A program made the translations under genes and the position numbers. 64,000 bases of DNA, taken from Flectobacillus major DSM 103 (GTDB taxonomy: Bacteria; Bacteroidota; Bacteroidia; Cytophagales; Spirosomataceae). A model generated the notes under the pieces. It was not told the DNA's origin. It worked only from the letters and a program-made list of their open reading frames with translations, and searched no databases. Numbering within the stretch: position 1 is the first letter of the stretch; every line of letters begins with the position of its first letter. This document shows positions 52,266 through 61,115 of the stretch, in pieces. The stretch spans positions 2,029,001-2,093,000 of the forward strand of contig NZ_KE386491.1 in the NCBI RefSeq assembly GCF_000427405.1, given 5' to 3'.

Positions 52266-53324
52266 ATGAATACCCCAAAAATAACCGATACAAGTAGAAT
52301 TTTTAACACTTTGGTAAGTGTATTTGCAGGAGGCATAACCCTTGGCGGTATTGCTATGGGTGGCTGGTTTTATGTTTTTTATAAAAATAACGAAGAAACC
52401 AACGATGCTCAGATAGAGCAATACGTAACCCCTGTTATGAGCCGAGTGTCGGGCTATATCAACAAGGTTTGGTACACCGAAAATGCCTTTGTTCATAAAG
52501 GAGATACCCTTGTTTCTATCGACAATCGTGAGTACAAAGCCAAACTTGATATGGCATACGCCGATTTTGAGAATGCCCTGAAAAATGAAAATGTTATAGA
52601 AAACAAAGCTCAAACTACCAAGGGAACAATCGCTATTCATCAGGCTCAGTTAGATGCCACCAAAGCCCATGTTTGGGAAACCGAACGAGAATATAAGCGG
52701 TATTTGAACTTGCTCAAGGAAGAAGCGGCCACCGAACAAAAAGTAGAATGGGCCAAAACCAATTATGAAGCGGCTCTTTCCAAATACAACGAGGTTGTTG
52801 AAAGTATCAAAGCTACCGAGCTACTAGCCAAAGAAGCTGCATCGGTAATACCTTACGGCAATACGATTATCAAACAGAAAAAAGCTGTACTCGATAACGC
52901 CAAATTGTTTTATTCTTACACAGTTATTACTGCTCCATACGATGGCTGGGTAGGCAAAAAAAACCTACAGGCGGGTCAGTTGGTAAAAGAAGGGCAAACT
53001 TTGGTGTCGGTAGTAAGCAAAGAAAAATGGATAACGGCCAATTTTAAGGAAACACAAGTACGTTTTTTGAAAATTGGACAAATCGTAAGTTTTACTGCCG
53101 ATGCTACTGGTAACAAAAAATGGAAAGGACAAATTGAATCGTTTTCACCTGCCAGTGGGGCTCGTTTTTCGCTTTTACCTCCCGATAATGCTACTGGTAA
53201 TTTTGTAAAAATAGAACAGCGGATACCTATTCGTATCAAAATAATGGAGATTGACGACCCTTTTTATCCACTTCTAAGAGCAGGAATGAACGTCGAAGTA
53301 ATAGCCAAACACGAAGACAAATAG
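52266..53324 (+). CDS. HlyD/EmrA family periplasmic adaptor
   Basis: A 352-residue membrane fusion protein. One transmembrane helix (about residues 18-40), then the biotinyl-lipoyl part VTPVMSRVSGYINKVWYTENAFVHKGDTLVSIDNREYKAKLD (EmrA-like), a coiled-coil hairpin (about 95-200), and the returning half VITAPYDGWVGKKNLQAGQLVKEGQTLVSVV with the beta-barrel after it. It links the MFS pump to TolC. Its position between the TolC and MFS genes supports an EmrAB-TolC-type exporter. Confidence 0.93.
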   Translation: MNTPKITDTSRIFNTLVSVFAGGITLGGIAMGGWFYVFYKNNEETNDAQIEQYVTPVMSRVSGYINKVWYTENAFVHKGDTLVSIDNREYKAKLDMAYADFENALKNENVIENKAQTTKGTIAIHQAQLDATKAHVWETEREYKRYLNLLKEEAATEQKVEWAKTNYEAALSKYNEVVESIKATELLAKEAASVIPYGNTIIKQKKAVLDNAKLFYSYTVITAPYDGWVGKKNLQAGQLVKEGQTLVSVVSKEKWITANFKETQVRFLKIGQIVSFTADATGNKKWKGQIESFSPASGARFSLLPPDNATGNFVKIEQRIPIRIKIMEIDDPFYPLLRAGMNVEVIAKHEDK

Positions 53325-53465
53325 ATTATTTTTTATACTGAGTACACCCCTTTTTTAACAAAACAAAATCACTCGATTGTATTAAAAACAGCGGTTGCCT
53401 TATAGCCAATCAAAGTTGTAGGGCAACCCTTATTCCAATTTTTCACCTCCTCCAAAGTTTTTATT

Positions 53466-55055
53466 ATGTCTGCTTCTGGAAATAGTATTTTCAAAGAATG
53501 GGTTCCAAACTGGGCAATTCTGAGTATTCTGGTTTTTTGTATGCTACATTCAATGGTACTTTTGGGTTTATACACTTCAAATATTACTTATTCGGCCAGC
53601 TATCTTGACATCGAACCCGAAGATTTGCAGTTTACGATGAGCCTAACTTATGGTACTTTTTTGGCTACCATCATGATTGAAGGTAGGCTTTTCAAGTATT
53701 TCCCTACCCGCAACTACTTTGTGGTAATCTACTGTTTTTCAGCTATTTTGTTTATTGTATCGGCCTATACCAACGACTTTTACGTATTTGCTATACTTAG
53801 GGTTATCGAAGGTATTTTGATGGCCTTACCTTGGATTCCCTTGAGGATTTTGTTGCTTTCAAGATTCAAAACACAAAATGCTACAATTGTCGTTTTTTCG
53901 CTGACTTACGGAGCATTACTAATTGCTACACCTTTTATCGTAAACATTGCCGTTTGGATACTCGATTGGTCAGACTGGACTTATATGGTTTATGGCTCGG
54001 CCTTTTTCCAGATTGTGTGTGTGGGTCTTATTTCTTTGACATTCAACAACAACCATTTTCATAGAAAAGTACCTCTATATCAAGTGGATTGGACAAGCTT
54101 TGTATTGCTTTGTGCCGATATTTTGAGCGGTGCTTTTATTTTGGTTTATGGCGAAAAAAAATACTGGTTTCAGTCACCCCAAATTGTTACAGCCACAGTT
54201 ATTTGCCTGATATTTAGTGCATTATTTATCATCCGACAATTGACCGTAAAAAGACCTTGTTTTGATATGACTGTATTTCGGTATGCCAATTTACGTACTG
54301 GATTATTGCTTTTTATACTTTTTTATATCTCTCGTTCTTCGCTCAATATCTGTCATGCTACCATGAGCAAGGTATGGAATTGGGAGCCTATCAGAGTAGC
54401 CAACATTCAGTATTTGAATGCCTTAGGCGATATGATTGGAATTACCTTTGCTGGTATTCTTATGGCCAAGGGTGTGGCCACTCGTTTTATTTTTGTCATA
54501 GGATTTTTGTTGATGGCTATTCATCATTTATGGTTTACGTTTCTATTTGTTCCAGATGTGGCTTTGGTCGATATTGTTGTGCCTTATATGCTTCAAGGCA
54601 TAGCCGTCGGAACGCTATTTGTGCCATTGGTGTTATTTACGGTTTCATCGGTGCCATCACATTTGGCTCCATTTTCGGGAGCGGTTGGAGTTTCAGGACG
54701 TTTTTGGGGTACTAATATTGGCTTTTGCATCATGCAAAATGCTCAGGTATTTTTTCAAGCCAAACACTTTCATAAATTTCGTCAGTTTATTGCACCCGAA
54801 AGTCAGGAAACTCAACAGCGAATCGCCCAGTTACAAAATAGCTTTTTGGCAAAAGGCTACACCGCCGACAATGCTTACCAATTGGCTATGCAACAAATTG
54901 GCGTAGCAGTTCAAAAACAAGATATATTACTAAGTAATATGGAAATTTTTACGGGTATTGGGCTTGTATTGCTAGTATTGGTAGTGCTATTATTAATCAA
55001 TCAACATTTGAAAGATTCATTTAACTTATTCAGAAATAAGATTTGGGTAAGTTAG
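53466..55055 (+). CDS. MFS efflux transporter, EmrB/DHA2-like (14 transmembrane type)
   Basis: A 529-residue major facilitator with about 14 hydrophobic segments, the DHA2 pattern that works with EmrA-type adaptors. The region LRVIEGILMALPWIPLRILLL corresponds to motif C-like/antiporter positions, but the classical DHA2 motif wording is diverged, and the first loop has GTFLATIMIEGRLFKYFPTRN in place of the usual DxxGRR. It follows the HlyD gene by 141 bp. A long hydrophilic stretch with many Gln precedes the last helix (about residues 440-490). It exports drugs or lipophilic compounds; the substrate is unknown. Confidence 0.87.
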   Translation: MSASGNSIFKEWVPNWAILSILVFCMLHSMVLLGLYTSNITYSASYLDIEPEDLQFTMSLTYGTFLATIMIEGRLFKYFPTRNYFVVIYCFSAILFIVSAYTNDFYVFAILRVIEGILMALPWIPLRILLLSRFKTQNATIVVFSLTYGALLIATPFIVNIAVWILDWSDWTYMVYGSAFFQIVCVGLISLTFNNNHFHRKVPLYQVDWTSFVLLCADILSGAFILVYGEKKYWFQSPQIVTATVICLIFSALFIIRQLTVKRPCFDMTVFRYANLRTGLLLFILFYISRSSLNICHATMSKVWNWEPIRVANIQYLNALGDMIGITFAGILMAKGVATRFIFVIGFLLMAIHHLWFTFLFVPDVALVDIVVPYMLQGIAVGTLFVPLVLFTVSSVPSHLAPFSGAVGVSGRFWGTNIGFCIMQNAQVFFQAKHFHKFRQFIAPESQETQQRIAQLQNSFLAKGYTADNAYQLAMQQIGVAVQKQDILLSNMEIFTGIGLVLLVLVVLLLINQHLKDSFNLFRNKIWVS

Positions 55056-55364
55056 ATTTGTTCCAATGTTGAGATATAAAGCTGTTTAGGTTAACGGTAA
55101 CGAGCGAATAAATTTGCTCGTTAATAGGAAAGAAAATATCGTTTGAGAGTAGATTTGTCTGTCAAAAATCAGGATAAAGAAAAGTCATTGGAGGGTTTTA
55201 TTTACAAAGAATGAATCGATTTCTTATAAAATTTCGTAGCTTCTTTTTAGGGCTTCTTGGGATTGGTGATTGTATCAAAAAATATTTGACTATCTCTTTC
55301 AGAGGTGATTATTTGTTTTTTCTGTACTTATTGGCATTTTAGGATTACCCTAGCAACAAATCTC
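55056..55364. other. intergenic stretch before repeat copy C
   Basis: About 310 bp after the MFS gene with no supported gene, RNA or repeat. Confidence 0.45.
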
Positions 55365-55579
55365 ATAAATCGTCCCGAATTTTGGGATAATTTAAAATAG
55401 AGACCTTTTGTTTGTATTTATTGGGATTCATGTAAGTAAACCATCGTGCTTTTTGTTACAATAGGATGCGAATCAATTCGTATCCTATTAACAAATATTA
55501 GGCATTTATTGACTATTAATCAACAAGGCGGTCGAAATTAGTTTTTCGACCGCCTTGTTGATTATTCGAGATGACTTAT
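55365..55579. repeat. convergent-gap structured repeat, copy C
   Basis: A 215-bp element between the MFS gene (+) and the YgiQ gene (-). Terminal inverted repeats of 16 bp with three mismatches lie at 55365-55380 and 55564-55579. The left part matches copies A and B. The first hairpin is partly eroded: AATAGGATGCGAA (55460-55472) pairs with 55477-55489 with one mismatch, while the outer right arm present in copy A is deleted. The second hairpin has perfect 21-bp arms (55517-55537 and 55544-55564) containing the shared GGCGGTCGAAA core. The 25 bases GGCATTTATTGACT-type spacer before it is shared with copy A. Confidence 0.85.
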
Positions 55580-55635
55580 ATTTTCAATTTTGTGCTAACA
55601 AATATTTTGTTGTTGGCTAATAATTCGCCTATTGG

Positions 55636-57546
55636 TTAGCGTCTAAATTTATTTTTTTTCTTAGCGGGTTTCCCTTCTGTTTCGGCTATCAACTTATCGG
55701 CTGCTTGCTTTTGTGGATTTGCCAGTAATCGCTCGGCCAAATCTGGACGATTGAGTTTTTGTAATCTTTGTTTTATCCAACCTTTAAACTCAGGCTTGTA
55801 CCAGAAGAAATAACGATTTTGGTTTTGTTTTTCTTCTCGTGTTTTGGCCGTGGCTACAGGTTGTAATGTATAAGGATGTACTCCCGAATAGTAAATCACC
55901 TCGGCTACAGTCATTGGTGTAGGCGTAAAATCCTGCACTTGCTCCAACTGAAAACCTAAATCTTTGGTTTCGGCTGCCAAATTGGCCATATCGGCCTCCT
56001 CACAACCAGGGTGCGATGAAATAAAGTACGGAATAAGCGGCTGTTTGAGGTTATGCTTATCTTGAATACGGTCGTATTTTTCTTTAAACTTCTTGAAATA
56101 TTTAAAAGAAGGCTTACGCATTATTCTAAGTGTATTGTCGGAAGTATGTTCTGGAGCAACTTTCAAACGACCCGATACGTGACGAGTCACCAACTGTTCC
56201 ATGTATTCGTCGTGATTGCCATCTTGATTGTTTTTATTGAAATCGTCAACCAATAGATCATAACGCACCCCCGAACCCACAAACGCCTTTTTGATACCTG
56301 GGTGAGAATCTACTTTGCGATAGATTTCGGTAAGAGGCTTATGCGAAGTGTCTAAATTTGAGCATATTACGGGGTGAATACAACTTGGACTCTGACAACG
56401 ATTACAAATAGATTCATCTTTGCCCTTCATCCGATACATATTGGCCGATGGCCCGCCCAAATCAGAAATATAGCCCTTAAACTCTGGATGTTTTACAATT
56501 TCATCTACCTCTTTCATGATAGATTCTTGGCTACGAGATGCAATAAATTTGCCTTGGTGTGCCGAAATTGTACAAAAACTACAACCTCCAAAACACCCAC
56601 GGTGCATATTTACCGAAAACTTAATCATTTCATAAGCTGGAATAGCCCCTCGCTTTTTGTATTTAGGGTGTGGCAAACGGGTATAAGGTAAATCAAATGA
56701 TTTGTCCATTTCCTTCTCTTCCATTGTTTTGAAAGGAGGATTTATGACCAAGGTTTTCTTGCCAACTTTCTGAATAATACGATTGGCTTGCCATTTGTTT
56801 GATTCAACTTCTACAATTTTGAAGTTGGCCGCATATTTAATTTTATCTTTCAAGCACTCTTCATGGCTTGCCATTTCCACTGTTTCCCAATTATTAAAGT
56901 CTTGGAGCGACTCTTGGGTTTCTTGTAAAAATGCAATTTGATTCACATTCCGAATGGTATCTAAAGGAACACCTTGGCGTACCAAACGCAGAATTTCACG
57001 AAGAGGCTGTTCGCCCATACCATATACAAGCATATCTGCCCCTGAGTCGAACAAAATAGTTGGCATTAGTTTATCTTGCCAATAATCGTAGTGTGTTACT
57101 CGACGCAATGATGCCTCGATACCACCAATGAGTACTGGTACATCGGGGTATAGTTTTTTGAGAATCTGTGTGTACACTGTGGTTGCGTAATCGGGACGAT
57201 AGCCCGCTTCGCCACCAGGCGTATAAGAATCGTTGGAACGAAGGCGTTTGTTGGCGGTATAATGGTTTACCATCGAATCCATACAGCCCGCAGTTACGCC
57301 AAAAAAGTATTTGGGTTTACCAAATTTTTTAAAATCTCTTAAATCATCTTTCCAGTTGGGTTGTGCTACAATAGCAATTTTAAAACCCTCACTTTCGATA
57401 ATACGGCCGATTACAGCCGTCCCAAAAGCAGGATGGTCTACATAAGCATCGCCCGAAATAAGTACTACATCTACTTCATCCCAGCCTCGTTTTTCAACCT
57501 CTTTTTTGGTGAGAGGTAACCAGTCGGTAATTGGTCTTTCTAACAT
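55636..57546 (-). CDS. YgiQ family radical SAM protein
   Basis: A 636-residue radical SAM protein of the YgiQ (UPF0313) family. An N-terminal B12-binding-like Rossmann part (about residues 20-200) has VVLISGDAYVDHPAFG and GGIEASLRRVTHYDYW. The core has C318-x3-C322-x2-C325 in RGCFGGCSFCTISAHQG, and the C-terminal part has RMKGKDESICNRCQSPSCIHP with extra cysteines and a final Lys-rich tail. The reaction is unknown. Length is in the family range (about 600-750). It is monocistronic with a -7 box beside its start. Confidence 0.93.
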   Translation of the reverse strand: MLERPITDWLPLTKKEVEKRGWDEVDVVLISGDAYVDHPAFGTAVIGRIIESEGFKIAIVAQPNWKDDLRDFKKFGKPKYFFGVTAGCMDSMVNHYTANKRLRSNDSYTPGGEAGYRPDYATTVYTQILKKLYPDVPVLIGGIEASLRRVTHYDYWQDKLMPTILFDSGADMLVYGMGEQPLREILRLVRQGVPLDTIRNVNQIAFLQETQESLQDFNNWETVEMASHEECLKDKIKYAANFKIVEVESNKWQANRIIQKVGKKTLVINPPFKTMEEKEMDKSFDLPYTRLPHPKYKKRGAIPAYEMIKFSVNMHRGCFGGCSFCTISAHQGKFIASRSQESIMKEVDEIVKHPEFKGYISDLGGPSANMYRMKGKDESICNRCQSPSCIHPVICSNLDTSHKPLTEIYRKVDSHPGIKKAFVGSGVRYDLLVDDFNKNNQDGNHDEYMEQLVTRHVSGRLKVAPEHTSDNTLRIMRKPSFKYFKKFKEKYDRIQDKHNLKQPLIPYFISSHPGCEEADMANLAAETKDLGFQLEQVQDFTPTPMTVAEVIYYSGVHPYTLQPVATAKTREEKQNQNRYFFWYKPEFKGWIKQRLQKLNRPDLAERLLANPQKQAADKLIAETEGKPAKKKNKFRR

Positions 57547-57550
57547 ATTG

Positions 57551-57558
57551 CAAATTTA
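57551..57558 (-). promoter_or_regulatory. -7 promoter box for the YgiQ gene
   Basis: CAAATTTA reads TAAATTTG on the minus strand, matching TAnnTTTG. It is only 4 bp from the ATG, and a second box, CAAAAATA (57561-57568), lies just upstream. The leader would be very short or absent. Confidence 0.4.
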
Positions 57559-57838
57559 CGCAAAAATATTGCGTTTGATTATCTTCATGGGTGGGTATCC
57601 TCTAACAAGTGGTTGCTATAGTTAGAAAGGACACATTTTTAAAGCAAAACAAGCAATTGGCTTGTAAAATCACTGCCGTTTTAACAAAAAAAAGACTAGA
57701 ATAGTTTGCTATTTGGGTAAAATAATAGAAAAGCCGCTTGAACTTTGCTAAAAAGATACTTAAAGCGTTGAGAAACAGGATTCACTGAATTGGTTTTGAA
57801 TCTATACTAGCAAGCTTATTTACCAGTTACAAAAGGCT

Positions 57839-57874
57839 GATGTGCTTTATTGAAAAGATGTGCTTTATTGAAAA
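57839..57874. repeat. 18-bp tandem duplication
   Basis: GATGTGCTTTATTGAAAA occurs twice back to back (57839-57856, 57857-57874) in the 435-bp gap between the heme operon end and the YgiQ gene. The rest of that gap holds only the operon terminator and AT-rich sequence. Confidence 0.7.
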
Positions 57875-57892
57875 ATAGTAAAACAAAAAAAA

Positions 57893-57920
57893 TCCTTCAA
57901 GCTTTTAGCTGCTTGAAGGA
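57893..57920 (-). terminator. terminator of the heme uptake operon
   Basis: TCCTTCAAGC (57893-57902) pairs with GCTTGAAGGA (57911-57920); on the minus strand a long T-rich run follows. It lies 61 bp past the HmuS stop. Confidence 0.85.
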
Positions 57921-57981
57921 CTAGATTCGGGGTTTTGAAAATAATTTTACATCCAATAGTTCAAAAATCTGCTACAAGCTA

Positions 57982-59001
57982 TTACAAATACTTGGCAATG
58001 ATAGCTCTCCAAGCTTCCAACTCAGGCTTGCCAGGTTTACGTTTCCCAAAAATCAAGGCAATTTGATTGTGGGCTTCATCAAATAGCTCGATACTAGTTA
58101 CAAGGCCATCGGTAGTTGGTTTTTTCACAATCCAAGCTTGGGCAATATGGTCTTCTCGCAAATGAAGGTTAAATTGAGGGTCTAGTACATTGAACCAAGG
58201 CCCCATTTGTACCAATTTTTCAATCAAACCTGTGTGAATTTGGATACAGCCATGGCTACCCACAAATATCATTATTTCAAGAGCTGTGTTTGAGGCTTCG
58301 CCCAAAATAGCCTTTACTTGTTCTACCGAAATAGCCTGAGCATGTCCTTCTGGAGCTAAGTATAATGCTTGCTCGCGGGCTACGCCATATTTGCGTAAAA
58401 GCGGAAAAAACTCGTGGGTATCTTTCAACGCTAACCAGTCGGCCTGAAAGCCAACAATATCTATCTCTTCGTTTTTTTTCTCAGGCTCGGGTGCTGGATA
58501 GGCTTCTGTTTCGAGAAACGACGACTGAATTGGGTCGGCATAAATGTCGACTAATTGGTTATACGCTTCAATATTACTACTTTCTTGCAAAAAAATTTTG
58601 TGAACAGCCTCGCCGTTTTTGTCGAAAAACTGTAAGCTTTGATTGTTTTCTTTGACAGCAAAACCAAATTTCCAATGAGTCATAAACAAACGAAGGTCAA
58701 TATCTTCGCCCAGTACTAAGCCCACGTGGTTGTTGAATGATACTTTTTCATAAACCCCTTTGCGTTCGTGAACACAACTTTCGTTGCGGGTAAGTGCCAT
58801 TACATAGCCCAGCGAAGGTATTTCTTTGAGAAGCTCTCTGAAATCGCCTGTGAGTCGAATTACATTTTCACCTACCGATGTGGCAAGTAATTCGGCTTCA
58901 GATACGCCCAATTGCTTGGCCGCATCACGGATTCTCACTTTAGGATTTTCATTTTTAAATTCTTGATAACGTTCTTTTAATGAAAGTGTTGCGGTTGACA
59001 T
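57982..59001 (-). CDS. hmuS: hemin-degrading factor / cytoplasmic heme carrier (HmuS/HemS family)
   Basis: A 339-residue protein of the HemS/ChuS/HmuS family made of two repeated halves (about residues 5-165 and 180-335). Each half has a heme-binding-type fold with the pattern NESCVHERKGVYEKVSFNN in the first and FVGSHGCIQIHTGLIEKL in the second. Such proteins accept heme from the importer and store, pass on or degrade it to release iron. The ATG at 59001 is chosen over the longer frame because it gives the normal MSTATLSLKERY start. It overlaps the hmuV 3' end by 25 bp. It is the last gene of the operon. Confidence 0.88.
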   Translation of the reverse strand: MSTATLSLKERYQEFKNENPKVRIRDAAKQLGVSEAELLATSVGENVIRLTGDFRELLKEIPSLGYVMALTRNESCVHERKGVYEKVSFNNHVGLVLGEDIDLRLFMTHWKFGFAVKENNQSLQFFDKNGEAVHKIFLQESSNIEAYNQLVDIYADPIQSSFLETEAYPAPEPEKKNEEIDIVGFQADWLALKDTHEFFPLLRKYGVAREQALYLAPEGHAQAISVEQVKAILGEASNTALEIMIFVGSHGCIQIHTGLIEKLVQMGPWFNVLDPQFNLHLREDHIAQAWIVKKPTTDGLVTSIELFDEAHNQIALIFGKRKPGKPELEAWRAIIAKYL

Positions 59002-59834
59002 ATCTCTGTTTTTTTGTTTGAAATTGGTTCTTGACAATGTACAATAAATGGACAAGCCATGTCTGGCTGATGAATAAGATTGACCGCAATATTAAAAGCC
59101 TCTAATACATTATGAGGGCTCAATACATCGACGGGCTTGCCATAGCCCAATACCTCGCCTTGTTTCAGCAGCAGTACTTGGTCGGCATATTGCAAAGCCA
59201 AGTTGAGGTCGTGGAGAATAGCAATCACACAAAAACCCTTCTGGGTGAGTTCTTTGGCTATTTGTAACAAATTATGTTGATGATACAAGTCCAGACCAGT
59301 GATGGGTTCGTCGAGCAAAAGGTATTTAGGGGCTTTAGACACATAATTTTCATCCAAAATAGCTTCATAATCTAGCAATTGAGCCATCACTTTTGCCAAA
59401 AATACCCGCTGCTGCTCGCCTCCTGAAAGAGTCATAAAAATACGTTCGGACAAATGACTTACGCCTGTTTTTTGGAGGCAATATTGTACTATTTCGTGGT
59501 CGTACACACTGGGGTTTCCCTTAAAATGTGGGTATCGTCCCATAATTACCAAATCATATACGTTGAAGTTGAAAGCCAAGGTATTTTGCTGAGCCAGTAC
59601 AGCCCTAAATCTTGCAAGGCTTTCTCTTGTCCAGCAATCTAACGACCGCTGGCGGATTTGAATATTGCCCTGATGAGGAAGAAGCTCTTTGCTCAATAGC
59701 CTCAATAAAGTAGATTTGCCTGCACCGTTTGCTCCAACAATCGCTAAAAGCTCGCCTGTTTGAGCTTCGAGCGAAACACCTCTTAGCAATGTTCTACCTC
59801 GGATTGTATAATGGATATTTTGTGCTTGTATCAT
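58977..59834 (-). CDS. hmuV: heme ABC transporter ATP-binding protein
   Basis: A 285-residue ABC ATPase of the iron/heme (HmuV/FecE) type. Walker A GANGAGKST (about residues 34-42), signature LSGGEQQRVFLAKVMAQL, Walker B YLLLDEPITGLD and switch His in AILHDLNLALQYADQ. The short insert before Walker B (LDYEAILDENYVSKAP) is usual in HmuV-like proteins. It energises the HmuU permease, whose gene ends 25 bp upstream, and overlaps hmuS. Confidence 0.93.
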   Translation of the reverse strand: MIQAQNIHYTIRGRTLLRGVSLEAQTGELLAIVGANGAGKSTLLRLLSKELLPHQGNIQIRQRSLDCWTRESLARFRAVLAQQNTLAFNFNVYDLVIMGRYPHFKGNPSVYDHEIVQYCLQKTGVSHLSERIFMTLSGGEQQRVFLAKVMAQLLDYEAILDENYVSKAPKYLLLDEPITGLDLYHQHNLLQIAKELTQKGFCVIAILHDLNLALQYADQVLLLKQGEVLGYGKPVDVLSPHNVLEAFNIAVNLIHQPDMACPFIVHCQEPISNKKTEICQPQHFH

Positions 59835-59859
59835 GCCTTTTAGCGTAATGTTAAATCAC

Positions 59860-60936
59860 TTATTGATTTCTGTTTTTAACCAAAATCCAAATAAAAATGG
59901 GTGTTCCTAGCATAGCTGTAACAATACCTATGGGTAATTCGGCAGGTGCTACGATAGTTCTCGATACCAAATCGGCCAAGGTTAACACTATAGCCCCCAA
60001 AAGAGCCGACGCAGGTAATACCAAGCGGTGGTCGGCACCAGCAAATAGCCGAATAATATGGGGAATAATTAGCCCGACAAAGCCTATGGCCCCACACAAG
60101 GCAACCGAAACACCTACACCAAGCGTAGTAAGGATAATGATTTGGTTTTTGAGCCTGATAGGATTAATACCCAAATGTTCGGCCTGACTTTCGCCTAATG
60201 CAAAGGCATTGAGAGCTTTGCCAAGCCTTGGTACAAATAGAATAGGAATAAGGCACAAAGGCGTTGCTACCTTCAGGGCATCCCAAGAAGCACCACCCAA
60301 ACTGCCTAAACCCCAAAATTGGATGGTTCTTAGCTGGGCATCGTTGGCCATGTAGGTCATCAGGCCAGTAATTGCTCCTGACAAAGCATTTACAGCAATA
60401 CCAGCCAATAGCATGGTAGTTACTACGGCTTTTCCTTCTACTTTTGATAGTTGATATACCAAAACGGTAGTTAGGCAAGCTCCAAAAAATGCAACAAATG
60501 ACATTCCGTATAAGCCCGCAAGTCCGTTGAGTTGTTGAATTACCTTGAGCTCTAAGACAATCATTCCTACAGCAAAAAGTGATGCTCCCGACGAAATACC
60601 TATCAGTCCGGGGTCGGCCAGAGGATTACGGAACAGCCCTTGCATAGATGCCCCCGTAATACCCAACACTGCCCCTACCAAGATTCCCATTAAAACCCTT
60701 GGCAAACGAATAACCGTTAAAATAACAGCCTGCTGTTCGGCAAAATGGGTATTTGTCCAGCCTAGTTCGTTCAGCAAGATATATCCTACCTCTTTGAAAG
60801 AAATACTTACAGCACCAACACCTACTGCCCAGATGCCTACGCCAATAAGAATAACCATCAATGAGGTTAATACAATTCCTGCTTTGGTATAGCTAAAGCC
60901 AATTGACTGAGATTTTTGCAATGCAATTATGTTCAT
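59860..60936 (-). CDS. hmuU: heme/iron ABC transporter permease, FecCD family
   Basis: A 358-residue permease with about ten transmembrane helices. FecCD signatures: RLPRVLMGILVGAVLGITGASMQGLFRNPLADPGLIGISSGASL, the GESQAEHLGI region and GFVGLIIPHIIRLFAGADHRLVLPASALLGA. It forms the inner-membrane channel with HmuV. The ATG at 60936 is preferred to the longer frame from 60978. It lies 179 bp after hmuT with a possible weak hairpin (CCCATGA/TCATGGG) between. Confidence 0.93.
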   Translation of the reverse strand: MNIIALQKSQSIGFSYTKAGIVLTSLMVILIGVGIWAVGVGAVSISFKEVGYILLNELGWTNTHFAEQQAVILTVIRLPRVLMGILVGAVLGITGASMQGLFRNPLADPGLIGISSGASLFAVGMIVLELKVIQQLNGLAGLYGMSFVAFFGACLTTVLVYQLSKVEGKAVVTTMLLAGIAVNALSGAITGLMTYMANDAQLRTIQFWGLGSLGGASWDALKVATPLCLIPILFVPRLGKALNAFALGESQAEHLGINPIRLKNQIIILTTLGVGVSVALCGAIGFVGLIIPHIIRLFAGADHRLVLPASALLGAIVLTLADLVSRTIVAPAELPIGIVTAMLGTPIFIWILVKNRNQ

Positions 60937-61115
60937 TACTTTATTGAATGAAATAGTTGACCCATGAATAATTACCAATCATCAAACTATTACCTAATCA
61001 CTCATGGGCTTACTGATGATATATGTGGTTTTGTATCAAAATTTTGTCAGAATTATGATTTTTAGGATAAGATAATTTTTCCCCTAACAATCCCCACATT
61101 CTGCCGATACGTCCT

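Noticed and set aside
60960-61010. Hairpin CCCATGA/TCATGGG between hmuT and hmuU as a terminator
   Set aside because: Only 7 bp with a loop of about 34 bases and no T run; too weak to call.
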